Of a DNA stretch of 64,000 bases, positions 1 to 8,181 are shown in pieces. The translations under genes and the position numbers were made by a program. The DNA lies in the NCBI GenBank assembly GCA_019426215.1, contig CM033391.1, forward strand, positions 6,312,708 through 6,376,707, written 5' to 3'. A model generated the notes under the pieces. It ran no database searches. It saw only the letters and a list, made by a program, of their open reading frames with translations, and was not told the origin of the DNA. This DNA is from Buddleja alternifolia (lineage: Eukaryota; Streptophyta; Magnoliopsida; Lamiales; Scrophulariaceae). Within the stretch, counting starts at the first letter, position 1. The number at the start of each line of letters is the position of its first letter.

Positions 1-1128
1 GTTCTCGAATAAGGTTCGGATGAGTGAAAAGATTGATTTTCTAAGGAAACATGATGAGTAGCACCGTTGTTGTGATACCAATTGACAGAGGGAGATGGCG
101 CGGGTTGCAGTGGATACGTGACATGTTGGTCGAGGGTTGCGTAGGAGAATGAGTGAAGGATTAGTTAGATGGTGGATATTGGTACGGGTCTGGAGAGTAA
201 GGTGGTGGATAGTATGGATTTGGTGGCCAAGAATGTGATGGTGGGTAAGAATGGCGACCTCTACCTTGACTACGACCCCGGCCATGACCTTGACCACGAT
301 ATTGATTATAACCTCCACGACCATTATTTGAATTACCACGTTCTGTGAAATTGGCGGATGGAGTAGTAGGAGCAGCGGGAGAAGGGTTTGAGTGTTAGGG
401 CGGGTTAATGGTAGGTGAAGGGGTCGGATCATCATGCAAGAATTCTTGCGTGTGAAGAAAACTAAGGAGTTCGGGATAGGAGACTGGATCCGGTCGGGCT
501 GTCATTGTGGTAACAACATCACATAAATCGAGACGATGACCTTAGTAGATATAGAGGTTGAAATCAGTTTAAATAAAAGGGTTTCCTGTTGCCGCGAGTT
601 CGTTGGCAAGATTTTCAGCTTGTTGAAGGTATAATTGGACGGGAGAGTCACCTTGTTTTAGATTTTGGAGTTGAACATGAAGGTGCATGAGGCGGGCTTG
701 CGAGGGAGAAGCAAATGCGCTTTCAAGTATCCTCCAGATTTCATGAGAATAAGAGGCACCGACGACAAGTCGAACCACTTCTTCGGTTAGAGAGGTAATA
801 AGGGCACTCATGAGGAGCTGATCTTGTTGTTCCCATTGAACAAAGGCATGATTTGGGGTAAGGAGGGAAGTGGACAGATCGGCTAGGTGGGATGGTGGGG
901 CTGCTTGAGTGTCGTCTATAAAATCGACGAGACGCAAACCTTTAATGAGAGGAAGTATTTGCGTGCGCCATAAGAGAGAGTTTTTGGGAATAAGTTTGAT
1001 CGAGAGATAGTGATGAATTTGAGTAAAAGGATTAGGAGATGTGCTCGCCGGGGAAGGGTTGGTGGTAGTAAGGAGGAGAGGGTGGCACTATCGGCCGTGA
1101 CTGAGGTTGAAGATGGCTCTGATGCCAT
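1..1128 (-). pseudogene. Copia gag (UBN2-type) with frameshift, degraded
   Basis: Gag forms the virus-like particle that packages element RNA. The minus-strand reading starts at an ATG at 1126-1128 that overlaps the primer-binding site and continues about 60 residues. It then changes frame near 920-960 into a stretch with typical Copia gag features (residues such as QWEQQDQLLMSALITSL, and an LQNLKQG segment followed by YLQQAENLANELAATGNP). Beyond about 570 the frame is broken again. The 230-340 stretch encodes an Arg/Gly/Tyr-rich tail (GRGGYNQYRGQGHGRGRSQG) like the nucleic-acid-binding end of Copia gag. At least one frameshift and several stops make it a pseudogene. The gag assignment is firm; the exact start is less sure. 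Confidence 0.75.
1115..1127 (-). promoter_or_regulatory. Primer-binding site, initiator-Met tRNA type (one change)
   Basis: On the minus strand TGGCATCAGAGCC differs by one base from the standard Copia primer site TGGTATCAGAGCC. It lies directly next to the LTR. The change creates an ATG read in the gag frame. Confidence 0.7.
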
Positions 1129-1262
1129 ATTACCACTTGTGAATATGAATATTTCATCCCACTATTAACGTGTATGTGCATGGTATATAAAGAATACAAT
1201 GGATAGAGTCCTAAACTAAATGTATTCTGGAGATGATATGATTACAGAAGATATAGATAAAC
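1128..1262 (-). repeat. Copia LTR fragment with TATA-like box
   Basis: This is LTR sequence next to the primer site on the minus strand. A TATA-like run (TTTATATACC on the minus strand, near 1181-1190) suggests the core promoter. It is cut by the CACTA insertion at 1262; sequence from 2888 onward may be the rest, but no matching LTR copy is in the window to prove it. Confidence 0.5.
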
Positions 1263-1282
1263 ACACTACTACAGAAATGACC

Positions 1283-1510
1283 TATAGCAGCGGTTTTTTT
1301 GGGCCTATTACAGCGGTTTTGAACCGCTGCCATAGGTACCGCTACCATAGGTCAAAACCCTATGGCAGCGGTTCCGGAACCGCTGCAGTAGGGTGACCCT
1401 ATGGCAGCGGTTTCGGCAGAACCGCTGTCATAGGGTCATTTATTTAAAAAAAAAATAAAAAATTGGACCCTATGGCAGCGGTTCCGGCTGAACCGCTGCC
1501 ATAGGGTGGT
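1283..1510. repeat. Left subterminal palindrome cluster of CACTA copy 1
   Basis: Several hairpin units of the form CCTATGGCAGCGGTT ... AACCGCTGCCATAGGG follow one another with 2-8 bp loops. In characterised CACTA elements subterminal repeats are transposase-binding sites; that role here is inferred from position and repetition. Confidence 0.85.
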
Positions 1511-1556
1511 ATATTTATTTTTTTTTAATTTTATTTTATCATTTATAATGTTACTA

Positions 1557-1836
1557 TGTCGGAATAACACGAAATTCACACGGTCATAGCGAAACGGCAT
1601 TCTGAACAAAACACAAGTTTATCTTGCGCTCTCGTGATTTTAGCCATCCGAGATCGTTTAAGGCCTCAAATACGCGTTTTATTACATAAATACGTATTTT
1701 TGTAATAAAACACGTATTTGAGGCCTTAAACGATCTCGGATGGCTAAAATCACGAGAGCGCAAGATAAAATCTTGCGTTTTGTTCAGAATGCCGTTTCTC
1801 TATGACCTTGTGAATTTCGTGTCATTCCAACACCGC
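1557..1836. repeat. Long inverted repeat (~135-bp arms) inside CACTA copy 1
   Basis: The arms meet near 1690-1705. The inner roughly 60 bp of each arm (GCGCTCTCGTGATTTTAGCC on the left and its complement on the right) are almost perfectly paired. The outer parts, containing CACGAAATTCACA and GAAACGGCATTCTGAACAAA, pair with a few mismatches. A transcript would fold into a hairpin of about 280 nt. Confidence 0.9.
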
Positions 1837-1856
1837 ACAATTTCAACCGAGAAATA

Positions 1857-2200
1857 TTTTCATAAATACACAAATATACGTACACCCACACATACACAAA
1901 TATACATACACCCATCAACATATACACAAATATACATACACCCATCCACATATATACATACACAAATATACACACACCCACACATACACAAATACACCCA
2001 TTAACATGTACACATATATGCATACACCCATGAACATATACACAAATATACATACACCCATCCACATATATACATACACAAATATTCATACACAAATATA
2101 CATACACATACACCCACATATACACAAATATAAATACACCCACACATACACAAATATACATACACCCACACATATATGCATACACCCACATATACATACA
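1857..2200. repeat. ATACACAAATATACATACACCC minisatellite in CACTA copy 1
   Basis: Imperfect tandem units based on CACAAATATACATACACCC with longer variants that include CATCCACATATATACATACA. It ends in a TG run (2216-2232). The open frames across it are low-complexity artefacts. Confidence 0.85.
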
Positions 2201-2266
2201 TCTATATATACTCTATGTGTGTGTGTGTGTGTATATATTTATCTAAAAAAAAATACCAAAACTAAA

Positions 2267-2470
2267 TGGAAGGCGGCGGCGGCGGCGGCGGCGGAGGAGG
2301 GCGGCGTCGGCGTCGGCGGCGGCGGCGGCGGCGGCGGAGGTGGGCAGCGTCGGCGTCGGCGGCAGAGGCGGAGGTGGGCGTCGGCGGTGGTGGTGCTGGT
2401 GAGAGAGTTGAGAGAGAGAGAGAGAGAGAGAGTGAGAGAGTGAGAGTGAGAGTGAGAGAGAGGGGGGGCC
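2267..2470. repeat. GGC/CGT-rich tract and GA microsatellite in CACTA copy 1
   Basis: About 130 bp of GGC and GGCGTC triplets is followed by about 60 bp of GA repeats. The tract is open in several frames, giving Gly, Arg or Ala runs, as expected for a triplet repeat. I do not consider it a gene. Confidence 0.85.
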
Positions 2471-2504
2471 GGTTTGAAATAAACCCGCCCAAATTTTGAA
2501 CTTT

Positions 2505-2866
2505 TGGCAGCGGTTCGGGCAGAACCGCTGCCACAAAGTTCAAAAAAATTTTTTTTTTTTTTTTTGACAACTTTTGGCAGCGGTTCCGCCGAACCGCTGC
2601 CACAAAGTGAACTTTGTGGCAGCGGTTCTGCCCGAACCGCTGCCAAAAGTGCACTTGTGGCAGCGGTTCCACCCGAACCGCTGCCAAAAGTGAACTTTGT
2701 GGCAGCGGTTCGGCTGAACCGCTGCCAAAAGTCCAATATTTTTTTTTTTTTTTTTTTTTGACACCCCTATGACAGCGGTTCGGCTCGAACCGCTGTCATA
2801 GGTCCGAACCGAGTACCCCCTATTACAGCAGTTTTCAAAACCGCTGCCATAGGTGCGCTGTAATAG
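2505..2866. repeat. Right subterminal palindrome cluster of CACTA copy 1
   Basis: About seven hairpin units. Most have arms CTTTTGGCAGCGGTT or CTTTGTGGCAGCGGTT, separated by two long T runs (2548-2565 and 2740-2759). The last two, near the terminus, use CCTATGACAGCGG and CCTATTACAGCAG arms like the left end. Confidence 0.85.
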
Positions 2867-2887
2867 GACTTTTTTGTGGTAGTGACA

Positions 2888-3642
2888 TGAACAATAGATA
2901 GACTCCTATACTTGATATTGATATCTTTAACTAAATCTATTTCACGAAAGTAAACTTTTGATAAAATAATGTTGATATTATTTTTTAGCATATTTATGCA
3001 TATATCATTAGCCATATTTACATGGACGGACATTATTATCCATTTAAACAAATTAAAAAGTAAGTTCAGTGCCGTTATAAGAATATGGAGTGTTGTCATC
3101 AATTTTCTAAAATAACTGTAAACTTCATATTACATAAAACCACTCGAATTTGTGAGTTTTTTGAATTAAGTACAAAATATTTCATATTTTCACACTAAAA
3201 GTACTCACATAATTTTATTCTTAAATATGTTTTTTTTTTATATTTGTTATCATGGTAATAACAACAAACGTTGATTGTTGGTGTAAAAAATTTCTTCTTC
3301 TTTGTTGGTGGTTGTGGGTAAAAATCTATTTTATTTTATTAGTTAGTATTTTAGATAAAGTATGAGTCTATTTTTTTTAGTATTAAATAGTGTCCTACTA
3401 CTAACATATTTTATTTTATTTTGTCAATAATTAAAAGAGTTTCCAACTGCTAAAACAATTTCAGATACTACTAAATGGTTTTTTACTCCTTAATGGATTC
3501 TTTTACTTAATAATAATAATTCAATTATTAAGTAAGGGTGGGTATGAAAGTCATTTCACAATGCAACAAACAATTGAGTTATCCACATATTTATATAGGG
3601 GTTAGATAGATAGATTAGATATATATATATATATATATATAG
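2888..3642. other. AT-rich spacer, no gene seen
   Basis: Host or old Copia LTR flank of CACTA copy 1, then A/T-rich DNA ending in an AT microsatellite (about 3619-3641). I see no convincing coding sequence or RNA gene. Confidence 0.6.
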
Positions 3643-4719
3643 GGATAATTACACATAGCATCCTAAGGTATTGCGAAATTACAAAAAACATCTCTTAGTT
3701 CAATAAATTACATTTAACATCCTGTAGTTTCACTTTTTGATGTAAGGTTGGACAGAATTTGTAAAAAGACCGAAACGCCTTTACGAAATATTTAAAAAAG
3801 AAAAAAGAAAAAACATTAAAAAAAACTGAATTACTATATTACCCCCTTCACAATTTTAGATTTACTTCTAATACCAATTTTAAAATAAAAATTTAAACTT
3901 AAAAGAAAAGTAATTATATATATGTATATACATATATGTGTGTGACTCTGTGTTTGTGTGTGACTGCGTGTGTTGCTGTGTGCGTGTGCGGTTGTGTGTG
4001 TGTGCGCGTGTGCGTGTGCGGTTGTGTGTGTGTGCGCGTGTAATTATGTGTGTGTGTGTGTGTGCGTGTAATTATGTGTGTGTGTGTGTGTGTATGTGAG
4101 GGTGGGGGCGTGTGGGGGGTGGGGGTGGGGAAGACGACTACTGTTCCCCACCCCTTTTCTTTTTCTTTTTTTTTCTTTGTTATTTATTTTATAAAATAAT
4201 ATATTATTTAAGTAATTTAGTTGAGAAATTAAATTTATTTGTAAATTTCATAATTTAAATTAAAATATATAATTTAAATTATATAAACTATTATATAATC
4301 TAATCTATTATATAAACTCTTATATAAATTTAAATAAAAGATTAAAATGATATTTTATACATTTTTTAATATAATTTTAATAATTTCTTATTTATTTTAT
4401 TTTCCATATTTTTTTATAAATAATTATTTTTATATTTTTTATACACAACATTACATATAACACCTATACTTTTACAAAACATTACGATTTACACCGAAAA
4501 GGTATACTTGTCCGAATATTATAGGGTTTCCATGTTCAAAAAAGGATAGGGGCATTTTCTTACATTCACAAAAAAATTTAACGGCGCCGTACAGTAACCC
4601 TAACGGAAGGTACTACTTGTTGGACGAAATAAAACGTTAGAATGTTAGATGTAATTTATTGAACTAGAGGATGTTTTTTATAATATCGCAATACCTTAGG
4701 ATGCTGGATGTAATTATCC
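3643..4719. mobile_element. Inverted-repeat DNA element, Mutator-like, non-autonomous
   Basis: The ends are near-identical in inverted orientation for roughly 90 bp: GGATAATTACA ... AGCATCCTAAGGTATTGCGA on the left and the complement of GGATAATTACATCCAGCATC on the right. The element sits in an AT microsatellite, so the target duplication cannot be defined. The interior has no coding capacity and holds a TG/CG-alternating tract, a G-rich run and AT-rich DNA. The GG...CC ends suggest the Mutator superfamily; this is inference. Confidence 0.75.
3936..4154. repeat. Alternating TG/CG tract, G-rich run and GGGGTGGGGAA hairpin
   Basis: TG, CG and TGCG units run for about 165 bp. Four or more G runs follow, then an 11-bp inverted repeat (GGGGTGGGGAA ... 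TTCCCCACCCC) with an 11-nt loop at about 4122-4154. The sequence is prone to Z-DNA and quadruplex formation in principle. Confidence 0.75.
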
Positions 4720-5234
4720 ATATATATATATATATATATATATTCTCCAACAACTTGAAATTTTATATGGGTTTGTGTTTATAAAGTCAAGTATTTTTGG
4801 ATTCAAAGATTAACAAATTGAACTATTAGACTGACTAGATAATACTTGTTGAATGCTTAATATCATCTCCCTTATGCGAGCAACGACGTAATGAATTAAT
4901 TACATAGAATAGTGGAAATTTTGAAGTTAATTTGTTTATATATTGTACAAAAAATTTGTTTCATATTGATTAAATTTATAGACATTGTATTATATTTATA
5001 TGAGATAAGGAATATAAGATGAAATATTATATATATAAAACATAGGATTTGTTACTGTATTGTATATATTCTATTGACAGACATATAGCTAGAGAATATT
5101 ATAAAGTGCAAACTACATTAATTTGCCCCTCTTGTACTATGGTTTACGTAACAAAGACCCCCTAAACGAACTATGAACATACTTACCCCCTTGCCGTTAG
5201 AGATGTGTTAAATTTTCCATCAAGTATGTGGCTA
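4720..5234. other. AT-rich spacer, no gene seen
   Basis: The AT microsatellite flank of the previous element and A/T-rich DNA. The segment 5105-5225 (ACTACATTAATTTGCCCC) is loosely complementary to 5635-5680 and may be the outer arms of an older element in which the next one is nested. Confidence 0.5.
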
Positions 5235-5582
5235 GGAAAATTGCAATAGTAATCCCATAGGATAGGCCATGTTGCATTTTCACTCTCATTATAATTTACA
5301 AACTTGCAAAAGTCTTCCCATATAATTATTTTTTTCCCCAACTTTTAGTCCAAACAGTTAAAAAAATGGGCGGAAACCATTAGTTATGCCACGTGCCTTG
5401 CACATGATCATCAGTAATAAAGTTAACGGCGCGTGCATTACACACGAAATTTAGTCCAATTTTTAACGATTGGGACTAAAATTGCAACAAAATACATTAT
5501 AATGGATTAATTTTGCAAGTTTATAAGTAATGAACTAAAATTACAACAAGTAATATCATATTGGAGTAATATTGCAATCATC
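5235..5582. mobile_element. MITE-like inverted-repeat element, probably Mutator type
   Basis: The two halves are inverted copies: GGAAAATTGCAATAGTAATCC on the left matches the complement of GGAGTAATATTGCAATCAT on the right, and the similarity continues inward (ACAAACTTGCAAAA on both). The length and style match the 386-bp element at 23965, which has a clear 9-bp duplication. Here the flanks (ATGTGGCTA and ATGTGCAAA) are only a possible decayed duplication. Confidence 0.6.
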
Positions 5583-5988
5583 GCTATGTGCAAATGAACA
5601 TTTCTCTCTTTGTTTCTAATTGATGGAATTTGGGGCAAAATGCCCTTTACATACACTGCAAAAGGTTCAACCATTTCAACTACCCCATCTTTTTATTTGT
5701 TACTGTTTTTCTTTTAGTTCTCTAGAAGGCAACTTCTAATTTTTATGGAGAAATTTGTTTTCTTTTTTCTTCTTTAATTATTATTATAAAATTTGATAAA
5801 TATGTTTAGTAGTTATTATAATTTATGTTTCTCGATGTCTTCGTTTACCTCTAGTTAGTGAAATATGTGAATAAAAAATATAGACAACTCATTACATAAA
5901 AATATATTTTGAATTTGTTAAAAGTACTTCAAAAAAGTACGAAAATGAAAACTATACATTTTATTTGAATAAATTCAAAACATATATG
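5583..5988. other. AT-rich spacer, no gene seen
   Basis: Pyrimidine-rich and A/T-rich DNA between inverted-repeat elements. Nothing recognisable. Confidence 0.5.
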
Positions 5989-5997
5989 AACTTTTTG

Positions 5998-6172
5998 GGA
6001 AAAATTGTAAAATTAGTCCTGTAACTATATAGGAATGGCAAAATTGGTCATATAACTTTTAAAAGTGGCAATTATGGTCTTATATCTTTTAAAGAATGGC
6101 AATTCTAACCCTTTATCTAGGAAATTGGGAAAAATCTATCCTATTATAACTTTGGATATCGCAAAGTAGTTC
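5998..6172 (+). repeat. Left terminal inverted repeat with ~33-bp tandem units
   Basis: Units such as AATGGCAAAATTGGTCATAT repeat about five times with divergence. The segment aligns in reverse with 15485-15659 at roughly two thirds identity by eye, starting from the first base. Confidence 0.75.
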
Positions 6173-6437
6173 TACTGAGGCCCAACATGCTTCCGAAATA
6201 AAATTAACCTTGCATAATTTATACATTCTTTTGACCGTCTTATCGTCGGGTATTCCAAGTCCTCGGTTTTATGGGCTTATTCCAACCACACAACCGCAGC
6301 AGATGGTTCGCAGGCCCTTGGCTCCTTCAACGATACACAGCACAACCCAATTTCGTCTTCTACCTTTGGGTGTAAAAGGTATAGAAAATATAAATATAAT
6401 TGTAATTTTGGACAACAAGTCGGACAAAGCCTTTACT

Positions 6438-6443
6438 TTTATT
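6438..6443 (-). terminator. Poly(A) signal AATAAA of the pararetrovirus
   Basis: AATAAA on the minus strand, about 190 nt downstream of the inferred RNA start. Caulimovirids place their signal just after the start, giving terminally redundant RNA. Confidence 0.6.
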
Positions 6444-6660
6444 GATGAAATACAAATTAAAATTACATAATATTATTCTACCCCGCTATTGGAAGAGATA
6501 ACTTTTAACCTCTCATGAGAGGACTACTAGTGGGGAAATCCCCTTACACTTGTTTTATAAAACTATGAAATAAGTAGGATTACAAAATTTCTATGAATAT
6601 TTGTATATGAAAAAGAGTTGGAGAAGTTTTCTGATGATCTCTATCTACTTCTGATCTCCC

Positions 6661-6668
6661 TTCTTATA
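6661..6668 (-). promoter_or_regulatory. TATA box of the pararetroviral promoter
   Basis: TATAAGAA on the minus strand, about 50 bp downstream of the as-1-like site, the same spacing as in 35S-type promoters. The predicted RNA start is near 6632-6638. Confidence 0.7.
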
Positions 6669-6718
6669 GTCATCCATTTTGGATTCCAAATGCGGACTCC
6701 AAAGCTTGTTTAGTTTTT

Positions 6719-6738
6719 TGACGTCATTGCATACGTCA
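6719..6738 (-). promoter_or_regulatory. as-1-like element (two TGACG half-sites)
   Basis: The minus strand reads TGACGTATGCAATGACGTCA. The two TGACG half-sites start 12 bp apart, as in the as-1 element that binds TGA-type bZIP factors in 35S-like promoters. The binding role is inferred from the family. Confidence 0.75.
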
Positions 6739-6976
6739 ATCTTTAACGCGCATGGGTCCTTATGTTTGCCACTTTGTCTGCAACGCCTGTCCTTTTACAG
6801 CTGTTTTCTTTTCTAGATGTCTTTTTTAATCAATCACATGATTGATTCTTTAATTATTGCATCTGACTATTCAGACCTTTTTCTTTTACATGATTTTACC
6901 CTGGTTTGTGAAAACCCCGGGGGTAAAACTTCTTTTTTCCCTTATCCTTGTCGGATTCGGGTTTCATCTTGGTAAC

Positions 6977-8181
6977 CTATATTTTTGTACCAGATAAGGG
7001 TTTTTCTTGGAACTCACAACTTGAACACTCTCTATTTTGCCATTGATCAACATGCAACATGTTGCAGGCTTTCTTTCTGGTAGCTTCAGTTGCTGGTAAC
7101 TTGTTTTCCCAAATTAGCGTTCCTTTTTGTTCAAAAAGCTTCTCTGCGAATTCAGTACTTTTCCCTGTCATGGAATTTAATAGGAATGATCCATTCACTG
7201 AGTTTGAAAATATTTTGAACGGATATTTGACCTTGTCCATCTCTGTGAGACAGACCCACATTCCCCATGCTCTTCTGGTGGAAATATCATCTTCATTGAT
7301 GAAACTAATCAAATGGGCTTTTCCTGTTGCAAGTCTCTGTAACTTAATGAAATGAAACACTGGATGAGACCTTTTTCCTGCTATTTCTGGTGCTGCCGAA
7401 ATAAACTTCAACTCCAGAATATCACCCCTTTTGAGATGTTTGTTGTTCTGCCATGAATCATACACGGCACTGGAAATCCAATCCGGAAGTTTGGAAATCT
7501 CCAGAAAACTTGGTGACATAATATGTATTGAAGCTAATGCCCCAAAATCGTACCATTCTCGGACTTCGTCGGGATTTGATCCTTCCTTCATCCAAATCCT
7601 AGGATACTTCCCTGATATTTCTACCAAGGACTTATTAGGATTTATTCCTTTTCTTAAGATTAGTTTTTCCCAAGAGCGTTGATAAACCTGCCAATGCGAA
7701 TTAATCTGGTCAATATTAACCTTAGAGGTGCCGGTCTGTGGCCTAAGATTAATCTCTCCCTCTTTTACCCCAGAGGTGCCAAGTTGACTTGGATCAATAG
7801 AATTTGCACTTCCGATTGTTCCAGTTTTTTCATTTTTTCAGAATCTGAAAATGGACTTGTGCAAGTGGTATCTGAATCCACCGCTCCAGGTATAGAGCCC
7901 CGTTCTCTAAACGCAGGTTTTGAATCCTGCTCTCGTAATTCGCGAGTCATCACTGAAGATGATGCCTTTCAAATCAGTTCTTGTAGTGTAGTCCATAACC
8001 GAGTCATGGCATACGTTGTTCCATTGATTATGTCCTGGACTGTGCCCAGATCAGCTCGTTGTACATGGCCAACTACTTCAGCGTTAGTTGATAACTGCCC
8101 AAACTTTTTGTCAAGCTCCTCAAGATTTTCCCTGAGATGCCTGTATCTTTTGATGATGGAATTGACTTCAGACACTTCCAT
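6977..8181 (-). pseudogene. Pararetrovirus downstream ORF X (transactivator position), broken
   Basis: It starts at the ATG at 8179-8181, overlapping the end of the polymerase ORF by 14 nt, which is typical caulimovirid packing. The first ~70 residues (MEVSEVNSIIKRYRHLRENL...) are predicted helical or coiled coil. A stop at about 7969 is followed by a Ser/Asp/Glu-rich linker, and after another break a 216-residue C-terminal region (7627-6977) contains a DFGALASIHIMSPSFLEI segment. Its place after RNase H is that of the transactivator/viroplasmin of some genera or of the extra ORF of others. I do not recognise the C-terminal domain and assign no function. At least one stop and a frameshift break it. 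Confidence 0.6.

Larger units (their letters stand above)
1..1262 (-). mobile_element. Copia LTR retrotransposon, 5' part (gag, primer site, LTR fragment)
   Basis: Read on the minus strand this holds an LTR fragment (1262 to about 1128), a Met-tRNA-type primer-binding site and a Copia gag gene running off the left edge of the window. The LTR is cut by a CACTA element; because of the ACA duplication, the flank resumes at 2888. Protease, integrase and RT would lie to the left, outside the window. The gag similarity and primer site are seen; the lineage is not resolved. Confidence 0.75.
1263..2884 (+). mobile_element. Non-autonomous CACTA (En/Spm) element, copy 1
   Basis: The ends are CACTACTACAGAAATGACC at the left and, reversed, CACTACCACAAAAAAGTCC at the right. 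A 3-bp duplication ACA (1260-1262 and 2885-2887) flanks it, the CACTA signature. The ends carry stacks of palindromes built on GGCAGCGGTTC. The middle holds a long inverted repeat, a minisatellite, a GGC-rich tract and a GA tract. No transposase reading frame is present, so it must be moved in trans. Copy 2 at 11759-13536 has the same parts in the opposite orientation. Confidence 0.93.

Noticed and set aside
1283..2735. CRISPR-like array of GGCAGCGGTTC repeats
   Set aside because: Units are palindromes with variable spacing at transposon ends in a plant genome; there are no unique spacers of constant length and no cas genes.
2006..2761. Many overlapping open frames on both strands with Gly, Arg, Ala, Tyr/His/Thr or Ser/Leu runs in CACTA copy 1 (and again at 11904-13022 in copy 2)
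   Set aside because: They arise from triplet, GA and CACAAATATACATACACCC repeats and from palindromes that read open in several frames. No domain, no start context and no conservation beyond the repeat itself.
6210..6470. Plus-strand 86-codon frame
   Set aside because: It lies in the leader and poly(A) region of the minus-strand virus, has no recognisable features and is a chance frame.
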